Assembly (NCBI GenBank): GCA_965368785.1
Contig: CBDUOG010000002.1
Location: 22,381 to 86,380, forward strand
From: Silanimonas sp965368785
GTDB taxonomy: Bacteria > Pseudomonadota > Gammaproteobacteria > Xanthomonadales > Xanthomonadaceae
Length of the DNA: 64,000 bases
Direction: 5' to 3'
The notes beneath the pieces are model-generated. The model ran no database searches. It was given only the letters and a program-made list of their open reading frames with translations, and was not told the origin of the DNA. The position numbers were made by a program, and so were the translations under genes. Positions within the stretch are counted from its first letter, which is position 1, and every line of letters starts with the position of its first letter. This document shows positions 18,020 to 26,811 of the stretch, piece by piece.

Positions 18020-18460
18020 ATGTTCTTAAACGCATTGATCCCGAATTTCAATCAACTGTCGGAAAAAATCCTGACAGGATCACTTCCGGCTTTGAACGAC
18101 ATTGTCGCGCTTCGACAACACGGACTGGATGCGTTGATCAGTTTGCTGCCCGAATCCGAGGCTGACACCGACCTAGAGCGCACCGCCGCGGAGGCGGTGG
18201 GTATCGACTTTCAGCATATTCCGGTGGATGGTCCTGAGGGGCTCAATCGACAGGCTGTGCAGGCTCTAAATGAGTACTTGCTCGCCAATCCGCAGAAACG
18301 AGTTTTGATCTATTGCGCCTCGGGGAATCGATGCGGCGCGTTACTCGCGTTGCGTGCCGCCTGGCACGCACAGGCGAGCACGGACGAGGCGCTTAGTCTG
18401 GGGCGGCAAGCGGGCATGAAGAGCCTGGAACCGCATGTGTCTAAATTAATTTCCAGCTGA
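18020..18460 (+). CDS. DUF442/TIGR01244-type sulfurtransferase
   Basis: A 146-residue protein of the tyrosine-phosphatase-like sulfurtransferase group that forms the N-terminal half of Blh in other bacteria. The active-site loop is YCASGNR (Cys99, Arg104), the CxxGxR form expected for the DUF442 rhodanese-like enzymes. LTGSLPALNDIVALRQHG near the N-terminus matches the family lead-in. It probably passes sulfane sulfur to glutathione, making the substrate for the dioxygenase encoded across the operator. It follows the repressor directly and its end overlaps the convergent nuclease gene by 15 bases. Confidence 0.85.
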   Translation: MFLNALIPNFNQLSEKILTGSLPALNDIVALRQHGLDALISLLPESEADTDLERTAAEAVGIDFQHIPVDGPEGLNRQAVQALNEYLLANPQKRVLIYCASGNRCGALLALRAAWHAQASTDEALSLGRQAGMKSLEPHVSKLISS

Positions 18461-19261
18461 AGCTTGTCGGTCGGCGGCGCGTAATAGGATGGCCAGTCGA
18501 TCGGCGGCAAGCTGCATCTGTGCTTTAGCCGTGACTAAATGTCGCTCGGTATATGCCTGGTCAATCTGTCGCAATTGCGGGTAGATGCTGATTTGTTCTA
18601 TCAGCTGGCAACTTTGCTGCGCCCATGCAATTACCGAGGACTCGATGTTTTCGCTGTTGATCTCTATCGATGGCGCTTCGACGGGTGTCGATTGCGGGCC
18701 TAGTTGGATCTGGTCAGCCAAATGACGGTCCCAGACGGCGTGCAAATTGCTGCCCTCACCGTTGAGCTGCACCTGAAAAAGATTGCCGCCGCGGTCGTCG
18801 GCGTAACCGACATGCAATGGCTGGTGCAGATCGCCGACAAAATGGACCAGAAACTTCAGCGCACGTAAGCGCATTTCCGGGGTCTGTTGCGGGTCGGCCA
18901 ATACCATCCAGTGACGGCTGATTGCGGAAATGATGCACTCGCCATTGGCGCAATCGCGATCGGCCCGGTATTGGCAGGCGGGGAGCCGCGGCAGATTAAC
19001 AAAGTGCCAGCGCGCCGTTGAGTGCTCCTGACTTTCCGAGGCGCGCAATTGATCTGCCCAGGAGGCGACGGCTCCAAGCGAAGGGGCGTTTTCGAGCGCC
19101 AGCAGCTGCGCCAGATGCGTCTGGGTTTGCTCATCAAGCTGTGCCTCGGCCGCATCACCAATTTGGGCATGTCCATTCTGGCCCCAAGCAAAGCTGGTAC
19201 CTGACATTAGGGTGCCCAGTAATCCAACGCTTATCAGGGCGATCAGTCTAAATTGATTCAT
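18446..19261 (-). CDS. Secreted S1/P1-type nuclease
   Basis: Zinc-dependent nuclease for single-stranded DNA/RNA, exported to the periplasm or outside. A signal peptide ends in GTSFA, leaving a mature N-terminal Trp, the residue whose amino group binds zinc in this family. The other ligands are recognisable: His at mature position 6 (WGQNGH), Asp in SWADQL, His in RWHFVNL, His/Asp/His in VHFVGDLHQPLH and His/Asp in NLHAVWD. All nine expected ligands seem present, so it should be active. A three-cysteine patch (CQYRADRDCANGEC) is unusual detail. 271 residues, normal length. Divergent from gap. Confidence 0.92.
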   Translation of the reverse strand: MNQFRLIALISVGLLGTLMSGTSFAWGQNGHAQIGDAAEAQLDEQTQTHLAQLLALENAPSLGAVASWADQLRASESQEHSTARWHFVNLPRLPACQYRADRDCANGECIISAISRHWMVLADPQQTPEMRLRALKFLVHFVGDLHQPLHVGYADDRGGNLFQVQLNGEGSNLHAVWDRHLADQIQLGPQSTPVEAPSIEINSENIESSVIAWAQQSCQLIEQISIYPQLRQIDQAYTERHLVTAKAQMQLAADRLAILLRAADRQASAGN

Positions 19262-19337
19262 TGCGGGGGTGTCTCAGCGGCAGCAAAAGGCTAAAATAGC
19301 GCTTCTATCAGATCGACGCATTCTAAAGGAGCGAGCA

Positions 19338-20351
19338 ATGGCCATAAAGGTCGCAATTAACGGTTACGGACGTATTGGACGCAATGTGCTGCGTGCGTTG
19401 TACGAAGCAGGCAGGACGAGCGATATCAAGATTGTTGCGATCAACGATCTGGGCGATGCCGAGACCAATGCTCATCTGACCCAGTATGACACCGCCCACG
19501 GCCGCTTCCCGCATGAAGTTAAGGTCGAAGGTGGAAATTTGCTGATCAAAGGCGATCAGATCAAAGTTTTTGCCGAGCGCGATCCGGCCAAGTTGCCGTG
19601 GAAAGAATTAGGTGTTGATGTAGTGTTTGAGTGCACTGGCTTTTTCACTACCAAAGCCAAGGCAGGTGCACATATCGCCGCGGGTGCAAAAAAAGTCATT
19701 ATCTCCGCACCCGGTGGAAGTGATGTAGATGGCACGTTTGTCTATGGCGTAAATGACGACAAATTGAAATCATCGTTCGAAGTCATTTCCAATGCGTCTT
19801 GCACAACGAACTGTCTGGCGCCGTTGGCTAAGGTGCTGCATGAAAAGATCGGTATCGTCCATGGCTTGATGACGACGATTCATGCCTACACCAATGACCA
19901 GGTACTTACCGACGTCTATCACTCAGATTTGCGACGCGCGCGCAGCGCCACCATGTCACAGATTCCGACCAAGACCGGCGCTGCCGCTGCGGTTGGATTG
20001 GTGCTGCCAGAACTTAACGGCAAGTTAGATGGCTTTGCGATGCGCGTTCCAACCATCAATGTATCGGTGGTCGATTTGAGCTTTGTCGCTGCCCGCGCTA
20101 CAAGCATCCAGGAAATTGATGCCGCAGTCGCTGAGGCGGCGGCCGGTGCACTTAAAGGCGTGCTTGATATCAACACCAAGCCGCTGGTTTCAATCGACTT
20201 CAACCACAATGCGCATAGCTCGGTTTACGATGCGACGCTGACCAAAGTCATGGGCGGCACCTTGGTGAAAGTGTGCTCGTGGTACGACAATGAATGGGGC
20301 TTCTCGAATCGCATGCTGGATATGGCCATCGCGCTGATGAAAGCTAAATAA
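19338..20351 (+). CDS. gap: Glyceraldehyde-3-phosphate dehydrogenase
   Basis: Oxidises and phosphorylates glyceraldehyde 3-phosphate with NAD+. The Rossmann motif is NGYGRIGR, the NAD-selecting Asp follows in AINDL, and the catalytic Cys lies in SNASCTTNCLAP with the His partner in MTTIHAYTNDQ. Terminal WYDNEWGFSNRM is canonical. AAAGGAGCG just before ATG 19338 fixes the start and gives 337 residues. It is followed by a strong bidirectional terminator, so it is transcribed alone. Confidence 0.97.
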   Translation: MAIKVAINGYGRIGRNVLRALYEAGRTSDIKIVAINDLGDAETNAHLTQYDTAHGRFPHEVKVEGGNLLIKGDQIKVFAERDPAKLPWKELGVDVVFECTGFFTTKAKAGAHIAAGAKKVIISAPGGSDVDGTFVYGVNDDKLKSSFEVISNASCTTNCLAPLAKVLHEKIGIVHGLMTTIHAYTNDQVLTDVYHSDLRRARSATMSQIPTKTGAAAAVGLVLPELNGKLDGFAMRVPTINVSVVDLSFVAARATSIQEIDAAVAEAAAGALKGVLDINTKPLVSIDFNHNAHSSVYDATLTKVMGGTLVKVCSWYDNEWGFSNRMLDMAIALMKAK

Positions 20352-20367
20352 GAAATAAGCATTGATT

Positions 20368-20396
20368 AAAAAAAGCCCCGGAGACGGGGCTTTTTA
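20368..20396. terminator. Bidirectional terminator between gap and sua5
   Basis: AGCCCCG and CGGGGCT form a 7-bp stem with loop GAGA, with an A run on the left and a T run on the right. It touches the sua5 stop codon. Confidence 0.87.
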
Positions 20397-21359
20397 TTTA
20401 TTTGCGGAGGCTCGTGACAAGCGGTCGTGTATGGCGGCCCAGGCCGGATCACCGGGCGGCTCCTGACTCAAGATGATTTCGGCTGATAGACCATCCAGGC
20501 TGCGCAGAGCGGCATAAAGTTCCTGCGCATAGGCTTCGGGATCAGCGCTCAAAGCGATGCCCTGAGCGTTGTCGGGTAACTTTCCACAGGCGAGCACGGC
20601 AAAGCTACGACCTGCTGCGTGTAATTCACGGATGCGTTTATGCAGCCGATCTCCGCCTAATAATTGCGCGGGAGTAATTGGTGCGTAGTGAGATTGCGTG
20701 CTGCCCGAGACCCTGGGTGCTTCGCTCAGGTCGTGGCTTAGTTGGCCGATCTCCTCACTAATTTGTTGTGCGCTGATCATGCCCGGTCGCAGAATCCGCA
20801 CCCGGTCATCGCTGCAATCAATGATTGTAGATTCAATGCCGACGCTGCAATCGCCGCCATCCAAAATGATTGGAAGATCCGCGCCAAATTCATCCACTAC
20901 ATGCGCCGCGGACGTCGGACTGATACGGCCGTAGCGGTTAGCAGACGGCGCGACTAAGGCGCCGCCGAAACTTTGTAGGAGGCTTTGTGCCACTGGATGG
21001 GCCGGCACTCGCAACGCAATTGTCGACTGGCCGCCGGTGATGGTGTCCGACACGTGATCATGCTTTTGTAAAATCAGAGTCATCGGACCGGGCCAGAAAC
21101 GGGCCGCCAGAACCTTTGCGGCTTTGGGAATGTTTTTTGCCCACTGTTCCATCCAGCTGGCCTGCGCCAGATGCACGATGAGCGGATGATCCGTCGGGCG
21201 GCCTTTGAGTTCAAAAACTTTGGCAATCGCCGCCTCGTTTTTTGCGTCGGCAGCCAGACCATACACAGTTTCGGTCGGCATGCCGACCAGCTCACCACGC
21301 CGCAGTGCATTAGCGGCCCGGTCGATGGCATGACTCAATTCTGGCGAGTTAACAGTCAA
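20394..21359 (-). CDS. L-threonylcarbamoyladenylate synthase (Sua5 type)
   Basis: Makes threonylcarbamoyl-AMP from threonine, bicarbonate and ATP for the t6A37 modification of ANN-decoding tRNAs. The YrdC-like domain (about residues 1-210) has MPTETVYGLAADA, KGRPTDHPLIVH and SANRYGRISPT. At 321 residues it also carries the extra C-terminal Rossmann-like Sua5 domain, joined by SGSTQSHYAPITP, so it is the long Sua5 form and not the short TsaC. It is transcribed toward gap and away from hemN, and seems monocistronic. Confidence 0.93.
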   Translation of the reverse strand: MTVNSPELSHAIDRAANALRRGELVGMPTETVYGLAADAKNEAAIAKVFELKGRPTDHPLIVHLAQASWMEQWAKNIPKAAKVLAARFWPGPMTLILQKHDHVSDTITGGQSTIALRVPAHPVAQSLLQSFGGALVAPSANRYGRISPTSAAHVVDEFGADLPIILDGGDCSVGIESTIIDCSDDRVRILRPGMISAQQISEEIGQLSHDLSEAPRVSGSTQSHYAPITPAQLLGGDRLHKRIRELHAAGRSFAVLACGKLPDNAQGIALSADPEAYAQELYAALRSLDGLSAEIILSQEPPGDPAWAAIHDRLSRASANK

Positions 21360-21421
21360 ATTCGTGTTGTCAGGAAAACCACTTGCGATAGTACCTTAAC
21401 GAGTGATTGCTGTAATACAGG

Positions 21422-22825
21422 CTATATCGAACTTGAGAAGGATCGCGGCTCTGTCTGGGTCAAATAGGCATCAAAGCACATCGCAATCTGGCGGATGAAA
21501 AGTCTGCCCTTGGCGGTGACGCGGATTGCATCGGAGTCGATCTGGACCAAATGATCGGACTCAAAGCTATTCAGTTGTAGGAGTGGCTGCTCAAAATACT
21601 TCGCGAAGTCAATTTCGTACTTTGCTGAGATCTCGGCGAAGTCTACGCGCGCGCGGCACATCAAGGATTGGATGATCTCTTCGCGGATCCGGTCGTCGGT
21701 GCTTTGCCGAAAGCCCTTTGCAACAGGCATCTGGCCGGCGCTTATTTTGTCGGCCCAATCTTCTATCGTTTTTTCGTTCTGGTAAAAAACATCGGCAACC
21801 CGACTGATCGCGCTAACTCCAAAACCCAGAAGGTCACTTTCAGCATGGGTCGTGTAACCCATGAAATTCCGCTGCAAGGTACCCGCACTCAAAGCCTTGC
21901 TTAGTTCATCAGTCGGACGGGCAAAGTGGTCCATTCCGATGTATTGATAGCCCGCATCACCAAGCACTTTGATTGCCGTCTCAAGTAGTTGAAGCTTTTT
22001 CTCCGGCGACGGCAGTTCAGTAGCATTAATCTGGCGCTGACCCTTGAACCGGTCGGGCATATGCGCATAACCATAAATGGCTAGTCGATCCGGATTGAGC
22101 TCAATGGTTTGCTCCAATGTGCGGTTGAAGCTCTCAACGCTTTGATGTGGCAGGCCGTAGATTAGATCAATATTAATCGAGCGAAAGCCTGATGATCGAC
22201 ACGCGCTGACAATTTGCTTTGTCTGTTCAAAAGACTGAATTCGATTGACCGCCTTTTGTACGTCAGGATCAAAGTCCTGCACGCCCAGGCTGGCGCGATT
22301 GAAGCCCATAAACGCGAGTGCCTCAATGTCGCTAGGCGCAACGTGGCGCGGATCTAATTCAATGCTGAAGTCTCTATCCGGCGCTTTGCTGAATCGAAAA
22401 TGAGACTGCACGCTATCGAGTATTTCGCCGATTTGAGTCGGCTTGAGATAGTTCGGCGTGCCGCCACCAAAATGCAGTTGGATGACCTCGCGATCTAAAG
22501 AAAATCGCGGGCCGACAATCGCTATTTCGTTCAGCAGGTTTTGTACATAGGGTTCGCTGCGCGATTTATCGCGAGTAATTACCCGATGGCAGCCGCAATA
22601 GAAACAAGGGCTGGAACAAAACGGGATATGGAAATATAAAGATAGCCGACGCGGTATCAGGTCCTCATTGCTGGTGATAATGGTCTGCTCTATTTGTGCC
22701 AACTCAAAGTCATCGCGCAGTCGCAGCGCAGATGGATACGAGGTGTAACGCGGGCCCGGTTTATCGTAGCGGCGCAGAAGCTGGCCATCCAGGGCATCGG
22801 GTCGTGTCGGGCTACTGGCTATCAT
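21422..22825 (-). CDS. hemN: Oxygen-independent coproporphyrinogen III dehydrogenase
   Basis: Radical-SAM enzyme of haem synthesis used at low oxygen. GPRYTSYPSA opens the domain and the cluster motif is FCSSPCFYC (CX3CX2C) with the extra Cys of GCHRV, which is specific to HemN. FGGGTPNYL and ELDPRH follow, and the C-terminal HemN domain is present. I chose ATG 22825 (467 residues), which brings the N-terminus close to E. coli HemN; GTG 22840 would add five residues and neither has a good Shine-Dalgarno. An FNR/ANR-like box lies 36 bases upstream. Divergent from pgk. Confidence 0.93.
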   Translation of the reverse strand: MIASSPTRPDALDGQLLRRYDKPGPRYTSYPSALRLRDDFELAQIEQTIITSNEDLIPRRLSLYFHIPFCSSPCFYCGCHRVITRDKSRSEPYVQNLLNEIAIVGPRFSLDREVIQLHFGGGTPNYLKPTQIGEILDSVQSHFRFSKAPDRDFSIELDPRHVAPSDIEALAFMGFNRASLGVQDFDPDVQKAVNRIQSFEQTKQIVSACRSSGFRSINIDLIYGLPHQSVESFNRTLEQTIELNPDRLAIYGYAHMPDRFKGQRQINATELPSPEKKLQLLETAIKVLGDAGYQYIGMDHFARPTDELSKALSAGTLQRNFMGYTTHAESDLLGFGVSAISRVADVFYQNEKTIEDWADKISAGQMPVAKGFRQSTDDRIREEIIQSLMCRARVDFAEISAKYEIDFAKYFEQPLLQLNSFESDHLVQIDSDAIRVTAKGRLFIRQIAMCFDAYLTQTEPRSFSSSI

Positions 22826-22860
22826 GGCCAAAAGATTCACCCGAAAACGCTCAGGCCGAT

Positions 22861-22874
22861 TTGACGCTGATCAA
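22861..22874. promoter_or_regulatory. FNR/ANR-type box between hemN and pgk
   Basis: TTGACGCTGATCAA differs from the TTGAT-N4-ATCAA consensus at one position. hemN is a classical FNR/ANR target, which supports the site. If it acts at -41.5 on hemN, transcription would begin near 22826, right at the ATG. On the pgk side it sits just upstream of that gene's -35. Confidence 0.68.
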
Positions 22875-22880
22875 TTCTGT

Positions 22881-22910
22881 TTGAATCAGTGGCCCCGAGC
22901 TTGCGACAAT
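22881..22910 (+). promoter_or_regulatory. Probable sigma-70 promoter of pgk
   Basis: TTGAAT at 22881-22886 and GACAAT at 22905-22910, 18 bases apart, each four of six to consensus. Initiation near 22917 would give a very short leader before ATG 22931. Confidence 0.45.
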
Positions 22911-22930
22911 AGGTTTTTTTGGGAGTTGCT

Positions 22931-24109
22931 ATGAGCATTCTGCGCATGAGCGAAGTGGACCTGTCTGGCAAGCGGGTTCTGATTCGCCAGGACTTGAACG
23001 TGCCGATTGAAGATGGGCAGATCAGCTCTGATCAGCGGATCCGGGCATCTTTGCCGACTTTGCGGCAGGCGCTCAAAGAAGGCGCGGCGGTTATGGTGAC
23101 CTCACACCTGGGCCGGCCCAAAGAAGGCGTATGGTCTGAGCCGGACTCACTGGCGCCGGTTGCCGCCCGCTTGAGCGAATTGCTGGGTCAGGCGGTGCCT
23201 TTGCGTCGCGATTGGATTGATGGCGTCGATGTTCAGCCCGGACAGATAGTCTTGCTGGAAAATTGCCGGATGAATGTTGGCGAAAAAAGCGATGACGAGT
23301 CGTTGGCTAAGCAGTACGCGGCGCTTTGTGATGTCTTTGTGATGGATGCTTTTGGAACAGCGCATCGTGCACAGGCGTCCACGCATGGAGTCATTCGATT
23401 TGCACCAATTGCCTGCGGTGGACCGTTGTTGATGGCCGAGCTGGATGCATTGGATCGCGCCTTGAAATCGCCCAGGCGTCCCCTGGTGGCCATTGTCGGT
23501 GGCGCCAAAGTATCGAGTAAGCTTGAATTGCTTTCGGCATTAACCGATAAAGTAGACCAATTGATTGTCGGCGGCGGAATCGCCAATACGTTCTTGCTGG
23601 CTGCCGGCTTTGCCGTTGGTAAGTCCCTCGCGGAAAAAGATCTGGTTGAAACGGCCCGACAAATTACCCAGAAGGCATCGGCAAAAAAAGCAACGATCCC
23701 GCTACCCATCGACGTGGTGGTCGCGAGCGAGTTCAGCGCAACCGCAAGCGCTAAAACGAAACGCGCTGAAGAGGTAAGCGAGGACGATTTAATTTTAGAT
23801 ATCGGGCCGGAAACAGCACAGACCTATGCCCAAATTATCCAAAATGCTGGGACGGTTATTTGGAATGGCCCCGTCGGCGTATTTGAGTTCGATAATTTTG
23901 CAGCCGGTACCCGGTCCTTAGCCAATGCGATTGCACAATCGGACGCTTTTTCGATCGCGGGCGGCGGCGACACGCTGGCTGCAGTCGACAAATTTGGCGT
24001 GGAGCAGAATATCTCCTACATCTCCACCGGCGGCGGCGCGTTCCTGGAGTTTGTTGAAGGCAAGGATCTTCCGGCAGTTGCGGCTTTAAGGTCACGGCAT
24101 GCGCAGTGA
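22931..24109 (+). CDS. pgk: Phosphoglycerate kinase
   Basis: Transfers phosphate between 1,3-bisphosphoglycerate and ADP. The N-terminal signature KRVLIRQDLNVPIEDG, the substrate loop TSHLGRPKEG, the hinge region RPLVAIVGGAKVSSKLELL and the nucleotide loop GGGDTLAA are all present. GGGAG at 22921-22925 supports ATG 22931, giving 392 residues, full length. The order pgk-pyk-fba on one strand, with only 66 and 65 bases between genes, suggests a shared lower-glycolysis/gluconeogenesis transcript. Confidence 0.97.
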   Translation: MSILRMSEVDLSGKRVLIRQDLNVPIEDGQISSDQRIRASLPTLRQALKEGAAVMVTSHLGRPKEGVWSEPDSLAPVAARLSELLGQAVPLRRDWIDGVDVQPGQIVLLENCRMNVGEKSDDESLAKQYAALCDVFVMDAFGTAHRAQASTHGVIRFAPIACGGPLLMAELDALDRALKSPRRPLVAIVGGAKVSSKLELLSALTDKVDQLIVGGGIANTFLLAAGFAVGKSLAEKDLVETARQITQKASAKKATIPLPIDVVVASEFSATASAKTKRAEEVSEDDLILDIGPETAQTYAQIIQNAGTVIWNGPVGVFEFDNFAAGTRSLANAIAQSDAFSIAGGGDTLAAVDKFGVEQNISYISTGGGAFLEFVEGKDLPAVAALRSRHAQ

Positions 24110-24175
24110 GCAGGGCTTTTCGCGCTCAACGGAAACAGGCCTTGTGCTAGTGTTGCTGTTCACCATGGAGTAACT

Positions 24176-25642
24176 ATGCACCGCAGTCTCAGACGCACCA
24201 AGATACTGGCGACCCTGGGTCCATCCTCGGACACGCTGGAAAAAATCGAAGCTTTGCTTATCGCCGGAGTCAGTGCGGTCCGCCTGAACTTCTCGCATGG
24301 CAGCCCGGAGCAGCATGCGGCGAGCGTGAATATCGTTCGTACGGCTGCACAGAAGCTTGGCCTGGAAGTGGGCATTCTGGCTGACTTACCGGGCCCGAAG
24401 ATTCGAATCGAGCGATTTGCTTCGGGCAAAGTGGAACTTAAGGCAGGCCAGAGCTTTGATCTGGTGTGCAGTGACGAGCCTTTAGTCGGCGATGCCAATC
24501 AGGTGGCGTGTAGTTATTTGGGGCTGCCCGCAGACGTAATCAGCGGCGATACCTTGCTGCTCGATGATGGCCTGATTGCGTTACGTGTGGAGTCGGTTGC
24601 AGGCGTGCGCATCCGCTCCACGGTACTGACCGATGGGGTTTTGTCTGATCGCAAAGGATTGAATCGGCTCGGCGGCGGATTATCTCTGGGTGCACTGACT
24701 GAAAAGGATCTGCAGCACATAAAAACGGCGGCCGGCCTCGACGTCGACTTTATCGCGGTGTCATTTTGCCGGGATGCTGCCGATATTGAACAGGCGCGTG
24801 ATGCCGCCCGGGCAGCGGGCAGTGATGCAGCGATTGTGGCAAAAATCGAACGCGCCGAGGCAATTCAAAATCTAGAAGAGATCGTGGATGCAAGCGATGT
24901 AGTTATGGTTGCCCGTGGCGATCTTGGCGTTGAGATTGGCGACGCTGAATTACCGGGCTTGCAAAAGAAGATCATTCGCGTGGCGCTTGCACGAAACAAA
25001 GTGGTCATTACTGCTACGCAGATGCTGCAGTCGATGGTTGATAATCCGATTCCGACTCGTGCTGAAGTGTTAGACGTGGCCAATTCGGTAATCGATGGTA
25101 CCGATGCGGTGATGTTGTCGGCTGAGTCGGCCAGCGGCACCTATCCGGTAAAAGCAGTCGAGGCGATGGTGCGCATCTGCCTGGGTGCTGAACGGCAATT
25201 TGAGATGGTCGCAGACTTTGAGAAAGCCGCGAAATGTTTAACCCGGGCAGATCATGCGATTGCGCTGGCGACCATGTTTCTTTCCGAGCATATTGAGCTT
25301 AAGGCCATCATTGCCCTGACCGAGTCCGGCGGTACAGCGCGATTCCTGTCGCGCTATCGGTCTTCGGTACCCATTTATGCCTTGTCGCGACATGAGGGTG
25401 CGCGGCGCAAAATGTCGTTGATGCGCGATGTGTTCCCGGTCAATTTCGATACTCAGGGCATGTCGCCCGGCTTAGCCGCACGCCAGGCCACCAAGCTGAT
25501 GTTCGATCTGGGCCAATTGGGCGAGGGTGACCGGGCGATTGTGACCAATGGCGACTCGATGGAGCAGCGCGGGGCGACCAATACGATTCGCTTAATGGTT
25601 GTAGCGCCAGGTGGCGTTGTAGAGGGCATGGGCGAGATTTAG
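24176..25642 (+). CDS. pyk: Pyruvate kinase
   Basis: Makes pyruvate and ATP from phosphoenolpyruvate. TKILATLGPSSDT opens the barrel; VRLNFSHGSPEQH binds phosphate; IVAKIERAEAIQNL contains the catalytic Lys and MVARGDLGVEIG the metal-binding residues; TATQMLQSM and MLSAESASGTYPV close the barrel. A C-terminal allosteric domain follows (about residues 350-488). 488 residues is the type II (PykA-like) size. GGAG lies eight bases before ATG 24176. Between pgk and fba in the same direction. Confidence 0.96.
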   Translation: MHRSLRRTKILATLGPSSDTLEKIEALLIAGVSAVRLNFSHGSPEQHAASVNIVRTAAQKLGLEVGILADLPGPKIRIERFASGKVELKAGQSFDLVCSDEPLVGDANQVACSYLGLPADVISGDTLLLDDGLIALRVESVAGVRIRSTVLTDGVLSDRKGLNRLGGGLSLGALTEKDLQHIKTAAGLDVDFIAVSFCRDAADIEQARDAARAAGSDAAIVAKIERAEAIQNLEEIVDASDVVMVARGDLGVEIGDAELPGLQKKIIRVALARNKVVITATQMLQSMVDNPIPTRAEVLDVANSVIDGTDAVMLSAESASGTYPVKAVEAMVRICLGAERQFEMVADFEKAAKCLTRADHAIALATMFLSEHIELKAIIALTESGGTARFLSRYRSSVPIYALSRHEGARRKMSLMRDVFPVNFDTQGMSPGLAARQATKLMFDLGQLGEGDRAIVTNGDSMEQRGATNTIRLMVVAPGGVVEGMGEI

Positions 25643-25707
25643 CGGCCCTCAAGGCTCAGCCTGCGCTATAATTACCAGTCTGATCGACCCACTAATGGAA
25701 AGAACAA

Positions 25708-26712
25708 ATGAGCATTGAGCAGCTTGCTGAAACCGCCCAGGCAATGGTCGCCCCGGGCAAGGGAATTATCGCAATTGATGAATCCACCGCGACCATCAAG
25801 AAGCGTTTTGATGCGGTCGGCATAGAGTCGACAGAAGAGAATCGCCGCGCCTACCGGGAAATGCTGTTAAGCGCCCCCAATCTGGGTAAGCACATTTCGG
25901 GTGCGATTTTGTACGACGAAACAATCCGTCAGTCAACGAAGAGCGGTATTCCATTTACCAAGCTGATGGCCGATGCAGGCATCATCCCCGGCATCAAAGT
26001 GGATAAAGGCGCCAAAGCGCTGGCCGGTTGTCCCGGCGAGTTGGTGACCGAAGGTCTTGATGGCCTGCGTGAGCGCCTTCAGGAATATGCCCGTTTGGGA
26101 GCGCGATTTGCCAAGTGGCGTGCGGTGATCACCATTGGTGATGACATCCCGTCGGGCAAATGTATCGAATCCAATAGCCATGCACTGGCTCGTTATGCGG
26201 CGCTGTGTCAGGAAGCGGGATTGGTTCCGATGGTTGAGCCGGAAGTCTTGATGGACGGCAGTCATGATATTGACGTGTGTTACGAGGTCACCGAAGTCAC
26301 CCTGCGTTCCTTGTTTGGTTCGCTGTATGAACAAGAAGTGATGCTGGAAGGCACGATCCTGAAGGCGAGCATGGTTGTTTCGGGCAAAGACTGCCCGGAT
26401 CAGGCATCGGTTGACGAGGTCGCTGAAATGACCATCCGCTGCCTCAAGAACGCCGTCCCAGCTACTTTGCCCGGTATCGTCTTCCTGTCAGGCGGCCAGA
26501 GCGATGAACTGGCGACCGCGCACCTGAATGCAATGAACGAGATTGGTGGGCTGCCATGGCCGCTATCGTTCTCTTATGGCCGGGCGATGCAAACCGCCGC
26601 ATTGGATATCTGGGCCAAGAACACGAGCGCAAATGTCGGTAAGGCACAGGCCATGGTGTTTGAGCGCGCTCAGGCAAATGGCTTGGCAGCACTCGGTAAG
26701 TGGAAGGGCTAA
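25708..26712 (+). CDS. Fructose-bisphosphate aldolase, class I
   Basis: Schiff-base aldolase that cleaves or forms fructose 1,6-bisphosphate. The N-terminal GKGIIAIDESTATIKKRF, the RYAALCQEAGLVPMVEPEVL stretch and the Schiff-base Lys in LEGTILKASMV match the animal/plant-type class I family, not the metal-dependent class II enzyme common in bacteria. 334 residues, complete. The same family is used by Xanthomonas and some marine gammaproteobacteria, often in this position after pyk. GGAAAG precedes ATG 25708. A strong terminator ends the block. Confidence 0.95.
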   Translation: MSIEQLAETAQAMVAPGKGIIAIDESTATIKKRFDAVGIESTEENRRAYREMLLSAPNLGKHISGAILYDETIRQSTKSGIPFTKLMADAGIIPGIKVDKGAKALAGCPGELVTEGLDGLRERLQEYARLGARFAKWRAVITIGDDIPSGKCIESNSHALARYAALCQEAGLVPMVEPEVLMDGSHDIDVCYEVTEVTLRSLFGSLYEQEVMLEGTILKASMVVSGKDCPDQASVDEVAEMTIRCLKNAVPATLPGIVFLSGGQSDELATAHLNAMNEIGGLPWPLSFSYGRAMQTAALDIWAKNTSANVGKAQAMVFERAQANGLAALGKWKG

Positions 26713-26734
26713 GGCGCTAAGCACGAGACGAAAG

Positions 26735-26761
26735 AGCGCCGCTAAATGCGGCGCTTTTTTT
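26735..26761 (+). terminator. Terminator after the aldolase gene
   Basis: AGCGCCGC and GCGGCGCT form a perfect 8-bp stem with loop TAAAT, followed by seven T. It closes the pgk-pyk-fba unit. Confidence 0.9.
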
Positions 26762-26811
26762 GCGCATTGCGCTGATATGCGGATAATGAAGTGTGTCAAT
26801 TGGAGTGTCGC

